NCBI GenBank assembly: GCA_964017185.1
Contig: OZ024882.1
Span: 40,521,988-40,585,987, forward strand
Length of the DNA: 64,000 nucleotides
Direction of reading: 5' to 3'
Origin: Rugalucina vietnamica
Taxonomy: Eukaryota > Mollusca > Bivalvia > Lucinida > Lucinidae
The notes beneath the pieces are model-generated. The model made no database searches. It was not told the DNA's origin and was given only the letters and a program-made list of their open reading frames with translations. The position numbers and the translations under genes are program-made. Positions within the stretch are counted from its first letter, which is position 1; each line of letters opens with the position of its first letter. Shown one piece after another: positions 50,901 through 60,078 of this stretch.

Positions 50901-53900
50901 AAAAAACATAAATTTGACCTTTGACCTCGATGACCTTTGACCCAATTGGACCCATAAATCTTAATCAGGGATCAACCTGTACACACTCACCAAGTTTTAT
51001 GTAAATCGGACCAAGGACTGCTGAGATATAGAAATTTGATCTTTGACCTCGATGACCTTGACCTTAAATAAATGAATCCCTCGAGCTAATATCCGGAAGT
51101 TCGTTGAAGATCGGCCCAAGGACCTGGGAGAAGTAGGGGAACAAACAGAAAAAAAAACATGACCAACAGAAAAAACCCGATAGATTTGATCTTTGACCTC
51201 GATGACCTTTGACGCAATTGGACCCATAAATCTTAATCAGGGATCAACCTGTATACACTCAGCAATTTTCATGCAAATCGGACCAAGGACTGCTGAGATA
51301 CAGAAATTTGACCTTTGACCTCGATGACCTTGACCTTTTAAATAATTAACACATCGAGCTAATATCCGGGGCCGCCCTGTATACACTCACCAAGTTTCAT
51401 GCAACTCGGACCAAGGACTGCCGAGATACAGAAATTTGACCTTTGACCTCGATGACCTTGACCTTTGGAAAAATTAACCCCTCAAGCTAATATCTGGGGC
51501 CGCCCTCAACCTTCCCACCAAGTTTGGTGAAGATCGGCCCAAGGACCTGGGAGGAGTAGGGTGACAAAACGGTGCAAACCTATGAAAACCGGCGATCCTG
51601 TCCGGTTGTATTAAATATTAATACCAACACCGCACATACCGCAGTCCTCTTCTTTTGGATTTACATTTATTGTAAATCGATTTGTTTCTTCTCAATTAGG
51701 GAGGGCCCTCGCCCTTTTGGGCCTAAAGAAATAGATGGGCTGCTTGTGCCTCCGGGTAAAGCTTAAACACTTAGTCTACTTACTGACCATCCGATTACTA
51801 GTTAACCGCTCGGGTCTGAGCCTGCCCAGGAAAAGTGGTTCAAGTCAAACCATTCATACGTATATGCCTTCTGTGGCTTAGTTGGGTGGTTATATTCCAA
51901 GCACTTGCTTTGGGTAAAAGTCCCTTGTTCCGACAGGACCTTAGCTGTTGACTGGGACGTAAAGCATCAATTCAAAATAAAAAAAAGGAAGAAAAAAGAA
52001 AAGACAAAAAGAAAATGATAAACGTGATGACATTGATTTTGATATAGTAAATTTTCCGTCTGTTCATATCGTGTGATTCGTGTTATTTACACTAATTGAA
52101 CTTGGTGCCAAACGGACGCAAGTATGAAAGTGAAAACTTGTATGAAAAGTGGTGATCAGTCTTTTATATACATGTACATGTTATATACATGTACATGTAT
52201 ATAAATATTTCACGTATTACTTCATGGACACGTCGATCTTTTGCCTACGAAAGGAACGCTAAATACCATTATCATCATCGCTGCCTATCAGTTTTTTTTT
52301 TTGTTTTTTTTTTTTTTTTACAATAAAATAGTAAGAAAATAAAGCAAAATATAGTTTTACTATTCAGAAAATCTGGTCGAAATGGAGGACAGCAAATGAA
52401 ATTTTACATTAGCCACAATGGCGAAAGGAAGATTTTCGGCCCAAGATTTTCTGCTACGAAAGGAACGTACATCGCTGTCTTACGGTTTTATAAAGTCAAT
52501 TTACAATAAAATATACGTCATACAAAGGCTATGACCTATTTCTTTAACCGTTTAAAACGTAAAACATGAACAATGATAGCCAAAGAGTTCAAAATTACGA
52601 AATAATATCTTCCTTTCGTGTGAAAATCTTCCTTTCGCGAAAGGAACGTTCCTTTCGCTATATAGCTATACCGATCATGGAGTGTATTGCCCAGACTCAA
52701 CACAGTGGTGTTGGTTAAAAACTATTTATTTTACACGAAATTCAGACATTAACAGATTTAGGGTAGTTCTTACAGAATACAATGAATTAAATACATGTAT
52801 ATACCTCTTTTGGTGGTGTTGCATTCAATGCTGACTGGATTTTCAGCAACTTGTCTTTCAAAGGAAGTGGTGTGTGTGGCTGGGAATTAGTGGGTGGGGA
52901 TTCTTTTGGCTGCTTGGTCGTTGAAACTGGCGAGGTGAATGGGAGCTTTCTTATGATTGTCCGTCTCGTCTTCCTGTTCAGGCCAAATCACTTCTTTCTT
53001 ACTGTTCACTTTAGGAATAATAGTTGGCAAATTTCGTTTGTCCCCGTCCACGAAATGTCTGCTGCAAATTGCTACATCGTTTATTTGATTTCGGTTGGAA
53101 ATGTCCGCTCGAGTGCTGAGAATTTTATCCTTCCAGGCATTCTTCACATTTTCGTCCGTCAATGTCGCTAAATAGAAAAACTTCACGCCGGGAGATTTAG
53201 CGTAGCTTTTCTCTGGGCATCCGCCGATAGCACAGGAATATTTTCCCATCTTTATTGGTAGAATTTCACGGATAATCCATTATCTTAATTACATTACGCT
53301 TCGATTCACTTGATTAGTCCGCCATCTTGTGTAAAGTTGTACCCGTGAACGAGACCCGGATGTAAGCTTGATGACGTCATCGCCATCTTTTCCGATAAGC
53401 GGAATTGACTAATCCGCCAATTAGTCTGCTATTCACGCTTTCAAATCCGACACGTGCGCAGTGGAGCAGTCTACAATCTGTACCTTAACAGAACATCGAG
53501 TCTTTTCGACCCAATATAATATAAACATTATCACAAAAGGACAAATAATAGAGCCAACAGTACATCACGAAAAACAAACCATATTAAATAATTATTCTCA
53601 CGAATAGACAGTCAATTAAAGCATTATAATAAATTGCTGAAACATGAAGTTTGAACATTCTGTAATTATACTTTAGAAAGCAAAACAACAATATGTATCG
53701 AAATAAATGGGGGCGAAAAATATACGTCTCCCACAGACCATGAACTGAAATGGCTGGACAATTTACGCATTATGGCCAATAATCTCACTTTTCAATTCAA
53801 AACTTTAATACCATTCTAATTGTTAAGTAGCACAATTGACCAAACAATTGATTTTCATTAATAGAATATAATATAATTTCAAAAAAAAAATAATTTGGAC

Positions 53901-56637
53901 AAATAAACAGTCTTTCAAAAACGGACTATTTTGTCCCTCGGACGAATATCTATAGTAAGTTTTGCAAAACATATATGACATCTATAATTATTTAGGGAGT
54001 GAAGAGCTTTGAGTCATAAAAATGGGAAAATCTATTCGTCAAAAGGGTGCTGATTAAAGTTTTAGACTAGCGAAATGTTTTCCTTTCCTGATAAGAAGAG
54101 TCACAAACAGACTCCGTGAATGGCCGGCCTGGAGGAAATACCCATGGTTTATGTAAGCACATGTATATTGATCAGTTGATGGCATAATCAGGAGTTCATT
54201 GATTTGTTTCCAAACGATGAAGCATTGCAATTCGAATAACATTTCACTTCACGTGCTGCCAACTAGACTAGCTCGATTTTTGTTCCGTCTACGATCAAAT
54301 TCTTATTAATAAAACGTTACATAATTGTTCATGTATAATTTCAGTGGTATCTGGATGGGAAACTAAAAACAAATACAAACTCAAGAACAACCAAGGGCAA
54401 CAAGTTTACTTTGCAAAAGAAGGTAAGCGTTGCCTTGTATCGCAAATATAGTATAAACAAGGGGAGATTTAATAAGTTAAACTCTTTTAAGTGTTTTTGT
54501 TTATATCAGCATTTCTTCTGAATAACGGTCTAACTTTCCTGATACCAAATTGTTCGTAGAATCAGCCTACACATGACGAAAAGAAGTTGAACTGTTTAAC
54601 CGAATAATGGTTGTTAGTATAATGACAATAAACATTTTGGTATTTAGCAAAAAGCAATTAACATTTAGCAATATTAGACTACATGTATTTATTTGACAGA
54701 ATCGGATATGTGCCAAAGACAATGTTGTGGTCCGGGCAGAGGATTTGAAATCCACATCACAGACAACGCGGGACAGGTGGGTATTGAACCAGCAGGCCTC
54801 ACTCGCCTTTTACAACCAGTACCCTTAAATACCATTTTATACAGTAAAATGGGTTTACATGACTGATTTGTTTCAATCTCTTAAATATAAAATGTGGGTG
54901 CTCGATAGAAACACCAGCTTAAACGAGTATTCGCATTTTTGTTTCGAACAAAAACAAAATAAGAAGACAAAAAGTAAATAAGTTCACAGCAAATGTCAAT
55001 TTTATTAATTTGCCCGGGTATTCTATTCTCTTGAAGCATGTCAGATGGATAAGGCACACGTCTACATTTCTGCTGTTTCGTTACATAGGAAGTGATCCGA
55101 GTACTCCGGGAGTTCAAATGTTTTGGTGGTGGACAGTGCTGTGCTGGACTAGACTGCTGTGCTCATGAAGTCTCAGTCGAGGCACCCGTGGGGACGACTG
55201 TTGGATATGTCAGACAAGCGTAAGACTCTGTGTATTCACTGACCGCTCCATGACGTATCTGCTGTGATTTGAGCCGCCCCATGGGAAAACCAACAATCTG
55301 CATTACAAAGGCGCAGATCAGCTTCGCAGTTACTGCGAAGCTGATATCAGCGCCTTTGTTTTCGCAACGCGGATAGTATAATTCCTCTACTTTCTGAATC
55401 CAAAATTTCCAGCCTCTAGCCATTTACTGTGACTGTACAGGCCGGTTTGTGTCGGATTTGGTCAAAAACCACATTGTTGGTTTTCCCACGAAGCGGCTTA
55501 ATTTTATCTCTTATCCTCTCTATCACTCTGTTATCGCCATGTTTGTTTTTATAAGAGCCGCCTCGTGGGAAAACCAACAATGTGGTTTCCGAACAGGTCT
55601 GACACAAACCGGCCTGCACAAGCACAGAAAAGTGCTAGAAGCTTGAAATTTCGGATTTAAGTAGAAGAGGAATTGTACTATCCGAGTAGCGAAAACAAAG
55701 GCGCTGATCAGCTTCGCGGTTACCGCGAAGCTGATCTGCGTCTTTGTTTTCGCCTATGCAGATTGTTGGTTTTCCCATGAGGTGGCTCATATAGTTGTTC
55801 TAGCCAGATGGCTACCTTGTTTGGAAAGAGCTAATCATCTTGTTCATTGTACGTTTTATTGAAATTGATGCGTTGTCTTGTGTTGTCATTTGTTTTCTGT
55901 ATGGTGTCTGGGATAGGATTCTGGATTTAATTGGACAAATTTCTGGTCTTCTTTCCTTACTTTTCATTTGTATGCACAAGTAATATTTTTGTGAACACAG
56001 ACCATTAAACAAAAACAATAGTAAAAATATAATCAGCAGACTATTCATGACATACCTCCATGTAATTTTCAGCACAAGTTGTATAGCTCCAAAGTACTAT
56101 GTTATGGATGCTAGTCGACAAACCATCTTGACTATAGATGGAGATGCGTGTAGCGCCTGTCACGGACCTTGCTGCATGGGAGATAGAGAATTTCCGGTAA
56201 GTCCATATCCAAATCCGACGACGGGGGTGGGTAATAGGGTTTCCGTGACCACCTGAATTATTTTTGCTTTGGGATGCAATTTTAGTTTAAACTGTACTTC
56301 TCCCTCTTTTTTACTTTAAATTGGCACCGTATTTTGTGGACCGCTGTTGGTTTGAAAGAAGTGTCCATCTAAATCAGGCTAGAATAAACCTGAATGTGCA
56401 GATTTAGTACATGTTCCTTTAAAATGTAAATTTGCATTTATTTCTTTCAAATTAACGATTCTAAAACAAAAATTTCATTAATTTTGGGCATTTCAATACC
56501 TTTGAGCCTGGTCGAAAACATTTGCTTATTTCAGGTTCGATCCCCAGATGGAGAGCATCAAGTGGGTAAAATCAGTAAACAATGGACCGGTCTGTTGCAG
56601 GAAATGTTCACAGATGCTGACAATTTTGGCATTACTT
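37138..56637 (+). CDS. Phospholipid scramblase gene C (start exon and last two exons not found)
   Basis: Exons 37138-37347, 37840-38019, 54345-54422, 54700-54776, 55089-55219, 56073-56196 and 56535-56637, all GT/AG and phase-matched to gene B. The N-terminus has PGYGQP-type repeats, one more than in B. Then follow [48 protein letters not shown], the Cys-rich [14 protein letters not shown] and [10 protein letters not shown]. The last exon found ends in DADNFGIT, where the calcium loop is cut by the intron as in A and B. The two following exons, for the membrane helix and tail, do not appear downstream to 64000. They may lie beyond the window or be lost. Intron 2 is 16.3 kb and contains an antisense transposase-type gene and a large repeat array. 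Scramblase family membership is clear; functionality is open. Confidence 0.88.
37371..37555. repeat. GACGCCGCAGAACG repeat, copy 1
   Basis: ATAGGCAAACAGTATAGCCC, GACGCCGCAGAACGCGGCGT, GGGCTATTCTGTTTGC and GAAAGTGGACTCACCCAAAT. A second direct copy is at 38186-38350, so exon 2 of gene C is bracketed. Confidence 0.8.
37660..37754. repeat. (GAA)n then (GAT)n microsatellite
   Basis: AGAAGAAG units followed by about 24 GAT units, in intron 1 of gene C, 85 bp before exon 2. Poly-Met and poly-Ile frames here are artefacts. Confidence 0.95.
38186..38350. repeat. GACGCCGCAGAACG repeat, copy 2
   Basis: Same order as copy 1: GGCAGACAGAATAGTCC, GACGCCGCAGAACGATTCGT, GGGCTATTCCGTTTG and GAAAGTGGACTCACTCAAAT, in the same orientation. 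Confidence 0.8.
38351..40196. other. Intron 2 of gene C, left part
   Basis: AT-rich. (GA)n microsatellite at 38875-38910, four ACAA units near 38776, and an isolated GAGCCTTCGGCTCAGGTAAGC terminus near 39150 that resembles an end of the GCTCACCTGA-bordered repeat. The rest is unassigned. Confidence 0.5.
40197..40595 (-). repeat. GCTCACCTGA-bordered repeat, end fragment
   Basis: Reversed relative to 16181. It contains AGGTCAAGGTCATCCCAGGG, AAATCTTTGAAATTGTGGAC and GACGGACGCCGG, and ends TTCACCTTGTGAGCC, TTCAGGTGAGC. Confidence 0.75.
41020..41104. repeat. GAGCCGC palindromic family, terminal fragment
   Basis: GACTGTACAGGCTGG, TGTGTCGGACCTGG and GTGTTGGTTTTCTCACGTGA up to GGCTCA. The other half is absent. 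Confidence 0.65.
42378..42736. repeat. Harbinger-type MITE
   Basis: TIRs GGCC-A(n)-GAATGTTTCCGGTAAC on the left and GTTACCGGAAACATTCC-T(n)-GGCC on the right, with TTA on both sides as target duplication. TTA is the usual PIF/Harbinger target. The interior has no open frame. It lies in the intron between exons 2 and 3 of the THAP/DDE gene. Confidence 0.8.
42737..43284. other. Intron sequence with SINE tail fragment
   Basis: Mostly AT-rich. At 43138-43200 the sequence TGATTTGTCTCTGAGAGTGA, then AATCTTGAAAATGATGTAAA resembles the 3' tail seen at 49300-49375 and 61880-61945. Confidence 0.5.
43485..43708. repeat. GAGCCGC palindromic family, copy 5 (left end lost)
   Basis: It starts inside the family (CAGAAAACCAACAATTTGGG), runs through AGAGGAATTGTACTATCCGT and the degenerate GCTGATC hairpin, and ends near AGTAGCTCAA. 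It lies about 35 bp upstream of exon 2 of the THAP/DDE gene. Confidence 0.75.
43709..44594. other. Intron sequence without recognised gene
   Basis: AT-rich. A SINE-like tail (GGTTAAACGTCCAAGTCAAC) lies near 44451-44470. The remaining sequence is unassigned. Confidence 0.5.
44595..44885. repeat. MITE with 19 bp perfect TIRs
   Basis: TGCACCAGTCATTTGTATC at the left end and its exact complement at the right, followed inward by CCGGCCCC and GGGGAGCCGG. The GC-rich interior contains GGGCTTTTAACAGGGCTTT-type repeats. No coding capacity. Target duplication unclear. Confidence 0.85.
44937..45098 (+). repeat. tRNA-derived SINE
   Basis: The head has TTGTGTAGTGGTTAAGAC (A box region) and GGGTTCGATCCC (B box). 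The tail reads GTGTCGTTAAACCCCAAC followed by AAAAA. This is the clearest full-length SINE in the window. Confidence 0.85.
45153..46540 (+). mobile_element. TIR element with GTCAACTCGTACT subterminal arrays carrying a PHD-finger exon pair
   Basis: Both ends consist of several copies of TCAACTCGTACTTTT: four or five at 45153-45285, and the complement at 46405-46540. The outermost motif is TGGTCAACTCGTAC on the left and GTACGAGTTGACCA on the right. The interior has two plus-strand exons of a zinc-finger protein and no transposase, so mobilisation in trans is likely. It lies in the 9.3 kb intron of the THAP/DDE gene. Confidence 0.7.
45622..46083 (+). CDS. PHD-type zinc finger fragment inside TIR element
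   Basis: Exon 1 45622-45739 (ATG to donor GTAAGC) and exon 2 from 45986 (acceptor TTTTTTCTAG) join in phase. The product reads [41 protein letters not shown], with cysteines and one histidine spaced as C-x2-C, C-x2-C, H-x2-C, C-x2-C, a PHD finger. The frame stops at 46083 just after the finger. A Ser/Asp-rich frame (residues [15 protein letters not shown]) continues in another frame to a GTAAGA at 46214, so the copy is probably degraded or spliced further. Such fingers are known as chromatin readers and also occur next to transposase domains. The origin here, captured host gene or transposon gene, is not settled. Confidence 0.5.
46961..47281 (-). CDS. Unrecognised open exon, 106 residues
   Basis: It starts [20 protein letters not shown] and ends [10 protein letters not shown], with a GTAGGA donor-like site just after the stop. 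Composition is protein-like (three separate hydrophobic segments, balanced charges, no low complexity), unlike the AT-rich noise frames around it. No domain was recognised. It may be one exon of a gene on the minus strand or a remnant of a transposon protein. Confidence 0.25.
   Translation of the reverse strand: MEYEILKKAVSVRRCMDSSYLFTPLGASLTQVTRNVIMTSLVSKACQKNGGHFTDRTTICEIFEHLCCNQVDKFMIFEWLQSPQACFSTFETVKSSSFILAAKRIE
47496..48844. repeat. CGTACGAT-rich foldback elements, compound block
   Basis: Outer ends AAGCCTAGGTATCATTTGCC and ACCAATGTAACATAGGCTT are inverted. An internal right end (TTGCCTACGATTAGC, about 48033) and an internal left start (CTAGGTAACATTTGCCCC, about 48349) show at least two joined copies. 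Dense motifs are CGTACGATCATCGCA, TCCGTACGG, ATCGTAGGG, GGCTACGGAGATCG and complements. A C-rich element is inserted at about 47679-47834. No transposase. Confidence 0.75.
47679..47834. repeat. C-tract element inserted in foldback block
   Basis: GGTGACAGGGGGTCCGGACC, C15 near 47706, AATAATTGCCAGATTATTAA, C14 near 47795, then CTGAGAAAATTTTCTAGATC. Bounded by the near-matching words CGATCGCATG and GCGCATGGATCG. Confidence 0.6.
48895..49113. repeat. GAGCCGC palindromic family, copy 6
   Basis: GAGCCGCCTCATGGGAAAAC to TTTTTTCACGAGGCGCTC, reversed relative to copy 3, with central hairpin GCTTCATGGTAATCGCGAAG. Confidence 0.8.
49195..49375 (+). repeat. tRNA-Ser-like SINE
   Basis: GTGACCGAGCGGTCTTTATC resembles a tRNA-Ser/Leu 5' half. 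The tail, GATTGGCCCGTCTCATATGA then CTTGAAAGTTACGTAAAACT, matches fragments at 43138 and 61880. Confidence 0.6.
49555..51556. repeat. Tandem array with DR1 (AGGTCAAAGGTCA) motifs
   Basis: The first two units (about 227 bp each, from 49557 and 49784) are nearly identical. The later units share TCGGACCAAGGACTGCTGAG, AATTTGACCTTTGACCTCGA, CGATGACCTTGACCTTT and TTGGTGAAGATCGGCC. TGACCTTTGACC occurs about 14 times, most copies followed by T and therefore the complement of the perfect DR1 site AGGTCAAAGGTCA. The array lies in intron 2 of gene C and in the long intron of the THAP/DDE gene. Short frames with repeated [10 protein letters not shown] are translations of the repeat. Confidence 0.85.
51703..51981 (+). 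repeat. SINE-like repeat, copy b
   Basis: GGGCCCTCGCCCTTTTGGGC, AACCGCTCGGGTCTGAGCCT, then TTGACTGGGACGTAAAGCAT and an A-rich tail. Same family as 1332-1610. Confidence 0.75.
51982..52804. other. Sequence with CGAAAGGAACG motifs
   Basis: CTACGAAAGGAACG occurs at about 52246 and 52453. An inverted pair TTCCTTTCGCGAAAGGAACG lies at about 52630. This may be a decayed TIR element, but no outer ends were defined. A T-rich run is at 52290-52320. Confidence 0.45.
53250..54344. other. Intron 2 of gene C, right part
   Basis: 5' flank of the THAP/DDE gene and 3' end of intron 2. No repeat ends or exons were recognised. Confidence 0.5.
55271..55499. repeat. GAGCCGC palindromic family, copy 7
   Basis: GAGCCGCCCCATGGGAAAAC to GGTTTTCCCACGAAGCGGCT, in intron 5 of gene C, starting 51 bp after exon 5. 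Confidence 0.85.
55555..55788. repeat. GAGCCGC palindromic family, copy 8
   Basis: GAGCCGCCTCGTGGGAAAAC to GGTTTTCCCATGAGGTGGCTC, in opposite orientation to copy 7 and only 55 bp from it. Intron 5 of gene C. Confidence 0.85.
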
Positions 56638-58034
56638 GTAAGTATAAAGACCGATATGCCCCCGCTAAAATTATTTGCGTTCGATGCGTAATTTGCTTAC
56701 CCGAGTAATATTCTTAAAATGAGCGATAAATTTGTTAAGGACGGTCAGTCCCATCCCTAAAATATTGATGGTAGTCCTCTTTGAAAGGCATTTAGCCTAC
56801 CTTAGGAAAATGTTACAAGCATAATCTGCATGTCACCTGAAAGAAGAGAAGATGTTCTTTCCCTTGATATATGCATGTGTTGGGAATATTTTGTAGCCTT
56901 TTGTTGACACAATGAGACAGTTTTAATTGTCTTTTTGCAGTTTATTTGCATCTTCTTTTAAAGTTTTCGAGTTAGAGGTACCTTTTTCTGTGGCAGCCAT
57001 TAGTTGATAGAGATCTACAATAATGTATCAGGGATTTTCGAAATAATGTCTCAAAGCAGAAATACAGCACATTTTGTCATGCAGTTCATAATTAATTGGT
57101 CATCCCTAACAAAACCCTTGATAGATCAAGAACCGTTCAAAATTAAGAAAATCTGTGATACATTTATCTTTGCCATACTTCAAACCACCTACCCACCAAA
57201 TATTATGTAGATCCGTCCATAAATAAAAGAGTTATACCACTTTGAAATCGAAGTTCTTTTGAAAATCAAATTGTCAGATAAACCAAAAAACTGTTTGATG
57301 ATACAAAATGTCTGTAATCCTCTTGAATAGGTAGATTGTAGAACATGGCATCTGCACACATCCAATCAGCACTCTGGGAGACTTTGCTACACACCTTTTG
57401 GGCTGGTCTGCTTTATCATAGTAGGCCTAAATTATGAAAATATTGTTTATTTTAACCAATAGCCTGATCTCCAGTCATGAATACATTTCACGGTCATTAG
57501 TTAATGACCTGCCCTAAGTAGTGGAACATTCTCCAGGAAATCTTCAAAAGGGAGGCATAATCTGCTATCACTTAATGATGGATGTGGAAATTCAACTGTT
57601 ACAGGAAATGAATGGATTGGGGCAAGTTTATTACGTTTTTACTGCCTGTTAGCATTTGTCTTGGGAAAACCTATGCACATCCCAACCCGTGAGGTTGGAT
57701 GCAAACCAAGACTTAGTGTTTCATAGTTTAAATTACACTTTTTACATTGAAATTTAAATTCATCAACTACATGTAGTAAGATTATACTAGATATGCAGTA
57801 AAAAAGAAGAAAAAAAAAAGAAAGAAATAAAAAGAAAAGAAAAAAGTTCTGATTATGCTTGTGCAACCAATTTGAGCCTAAGATAAGCTATGATAATACG
57901 TTGAATAATGATAAAATTCTGTTGAAATTAATTCCATAAATGTTCCAAATAGACTGAATGCTATAGATACATATACCTACTAATGTTTCTTTTAATGAAA
58001 TATATTTGCTACAAATATTTTATAACATTTTCAG
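56638..58034. other. Sequence after the last recognised exon of gene C
   Basis: Neither the exon encoding [14 protein letters not shown] nor a DFMFFE tail exon was found. Nor was an exon found with a donor phase that would join the exon at 58035. The open frame near 57004 has no splice support. Confidence 0.5.
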
Positions 58035-59787
58035 GTACAACGGAGAATCCTTTATAGAGTCTGTAAAACAGACCGTACAAAACAGACAAAAAAGGGGAAT
58101 GTCTGACAGACGGAACAGATACATTCACTACTGCTTTTGGGCTCATTCTCTAAAGGTATAACTGCTGTTTCAGTAGCTAACATGCGCTGTTAGTTTACTA
58201 CATGTAACATGTGCCAATAATCAGGACCCCGCCCATTGGGGCCTAAAGAAATAGATGGACTGTTTGTGCCTCCAGGCAAAGCTTAATATACACTACTGAT
58301 TGACCATCTGATTAATGGTTAGCTGTTCTGGTCTGAACCTGCCCAGGAAACGTGGTTCAAGTCAAACCGCCCAGTTGGATGGTTATATTTCAAGCACTTG
58401 TTGGATGTCATGACATCATCATTTTGGGTAAAAATCCCATAAAATGAAGGCAACGTCCAGACATGACCTTAGCTGTTGACTGGGACGTAAAGCACCAGTT
58501 CTATCAAACAAATATTTGCAAAAATAGTACAAGACAAAACACAAATAAATATCTGAATATGCGTTTTATTGGGTGTGTCTGAACCCTCTTTGTAACACTA
58601 CATTGAAACTTTCATTTCATAAATCCTTTTCATCACGAAAACATGTCCTTGTAATAATTACCCCCTTGAACCCACTCTTATATAGCCAAACCGGGGTATG
58701 CAGGGGTATACCTATTTTTTTTTTTAATTTTGCTCCAAAACATAGATTGTGGGTACATGATAGTTAGAACCGCCTCGGCAAGGCTGTTCTAACATGTACC
58801 CACAATCTATGTTTTGAGCAAAAATTAAGAAAAATATCAAATTTTTTCTACTTAAAATTTTCAACTTTTACAACTTTAAAAATCTCTGTATATTGTATGT
58901 GCCTGTTTTCGTAATGATTGGCTTTACACCTGCTTTAGGGCAAAATTATTTTTTTTCCTGGAAATATAATATATTGCAGTTGATGTTAAATAATAGTTTA
59001 ACTCGATTTTGACCTCAGACGCGTCAACAGATAGACAAGTGTACTTTGAAGCATGTGAAAGGTTATTCTCATTGTAACAGTACAAATACTTACTATTAGT
59101 GCAACCGAACTGTAACGGAAAACCTGCAGCATTTCATACTGATTTACCTTCCACATGCTACTAAGTAGACTCGTCAATCTTTTGACGTGTCTGAGGTCAG
59201 TTGATAAAGTTTCAGTTATGGAACGTTAACAAAGCAACTATGACGCATATTGCATTTGCACAATCACCTTTTGTTTTTCTTGTTTGATTTAGAGGCATCA
59301 TGTGGGGCTTGATAAGACATACAGATTTCCTGATATTGTCCTCAAATTTATACGATCTATTTGTTCCAATGATATAAAGGGAGAAATTCAAGAGGTATGA
59401 TGATTTGATACACTTTTCATGTACATGTGATATTACGTCAGTCAACATAACCAAAACACAAGATTTATTTTGCATGTAAGTTGCAAATGTTTTTCTTGTA
59501 ATATTTCTAAATTCCTATTTAGTGCTGCCCCACTTCTCCAGAAACCCATAATCTAATTATCAAATGCATATAGCAAGGAACAGTAGAATAAATGTGCTGT
59601 AGGTGGGAGAATACAAATAAAACTGCACTCCCCTACTTGCTAAGTAGTTGAAGTAACAATGATTTTATTGTTCCAGTCTTTACAGTTGTGTTATGCTTGA
59701 ATCACAATAGTTATTGAGAGTTTATTATCATTTCAGGATGCTTATCAAGTGACTTTAGAAGAATTTTGCAAAGCTGTTCTGTCTTGA
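58035..59787 (+). CDS. Unrecognised gene, last three coding exons
   Basis: Exons 58035-58155, 59293-59394 and 59737-59787 (TGA) have clean AG/GT borders and one continuous frame. They read YNGESFIESVKQTVQNRQKR, then YIHYCFWAHSLK, RHHVGLDKTYRFPDIVLKF, IRSICSNDIKGEIQE and DAYQVTLEEFCKAVLS. The first exon needs two bases from an upstream exon that was not found, so the gene start is unknown. It does not continue gene C: joining to exon 7 of C would give the wrong phase and an early stop. The C-terminal piece looks helical and mixed-charge; I do not recognise the family. A poly(A) signal follows 29 bp after the stop, so the 3' end is convincing. Confidence 0.55.
58223..58506 (+). repeat. SINE-like repeat, copy c
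   Basis: GACCCCGCCCATTGGGGCC, then CTGCCCAGGAAACGTGG and TTGACTGGGACGTAAAGCAC with an A-rich end, in the intron after 58155. Confidence 0.75.
58631..58917. repeat. CCCACAATSTATGT element, copy 4
   Basis: CATCACGAAAACATGTCC to CCTGTTTTCGTAATG, with the full central palindrome (ACATAGATTGTGGGTACATG and complement, 58740-58813). Confidence 0.75.
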
Positions 59788-59815
59788 TCTTGTTTGCAAT
59801 TTCTGTCTGTTTTTG

Positions 59816-59821
59816 AATAAA
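59816..59821 (+). terminator. Poly(A) signal of the unrecognised gene
   Basis: AATAAA 29 bp after the TGA at 59787, in a T-rich context. It supports the reading of 59737-59787 as a terminal exon with a very short 3' UTR. Confidence 0.65.
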
Positions 59822-59865
59822 TACATAAACATTATTATTTATTTTCTTGTTTAAATTTGGTTTAA

Positions 59866-60078
59866 TTTTGTCTTCACGCTCAAGTCAAACAATTCTAGTC
59901 ATGTCAGCATAGATTACCCCACTTTCTGGGCACCAACCAGTACTAGGGACCAGGGGCTAAAAAATGTCTAGCTTCAGGATAATACACAACGAAAGTAGAT
60001 AAAGTAGATATCGATCCCAGGACCTCTCACTCTGGAGTATTCTACCTATAGACTTGCACTAAGCCACCAAACACCCTT
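59866..60078 (-). repeat. tRNA-derived SINE, diverged
   Basis: The plus strand shows TATCGATCCCAGGACCTCTC (B box complement) and GCACTAAGCCACC. The tail side CACGCTCAAGTCAAAC is a diverged relative of 27281-27522. Confidence 0.6.

Larger units (their letters stand above)
41284..53249 (-). pseudogene. THAP / HTH_Tnp_4 / DDE_Tnp_4 transposase-type gene, damaged and truncated
   Basis: Three exons on the minus strand. Exon 1 (53249-52805) encodes an N-terminal THAP zinc finger (Cys6, Cys11, Cys62, His65 in CSRHF). Exon 2 (43451-43290) encodes 54 residues starting [15 protein letters not shown]. Exon 3 (from 42102) carries a coiled coil ([20 protein letters not shown]), the helix-turn-helix [20 protein letters not shown], and catalytic segments [11 protein letters not shown] (first Asp) and [14 protein letters not shown] (second Asp). 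THAP plus DDE_Tnp_4 is known from PIF/Harbinger-type and related animal transposases. Exon 1 is 445 bases: the THAP frame stops early while the next frame stays open to the donor, so about one base is extra. Exon 3 stops being recognisable just after the second Asp, at a TTCTA-rich stretch, so the third acidic residue is missing. The gene sits antisense in intron 2 of gene C. Confidence 0.75.

Noticed and set aside
49582-51227. Series of small minus-strand proteins with KGQIYVFF repeats
   Set aside because: They follow the unit of the DR1-bearing array; each is short, has no splice context and repeats only because the DNA does.
49555-51556. CRISPR-like array
   Set aside because: Units of hundreds of bases with variable length in a eukaryotic intron; no short identical repeats with unique spacers.
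58035-58155. Exon 8 of scramblase gene C
   Set aside because: Its phase does not match the donor at 56637 and the joined frame would stop after a few residues. The encoded protein does not resemble the membrane-helix exon.
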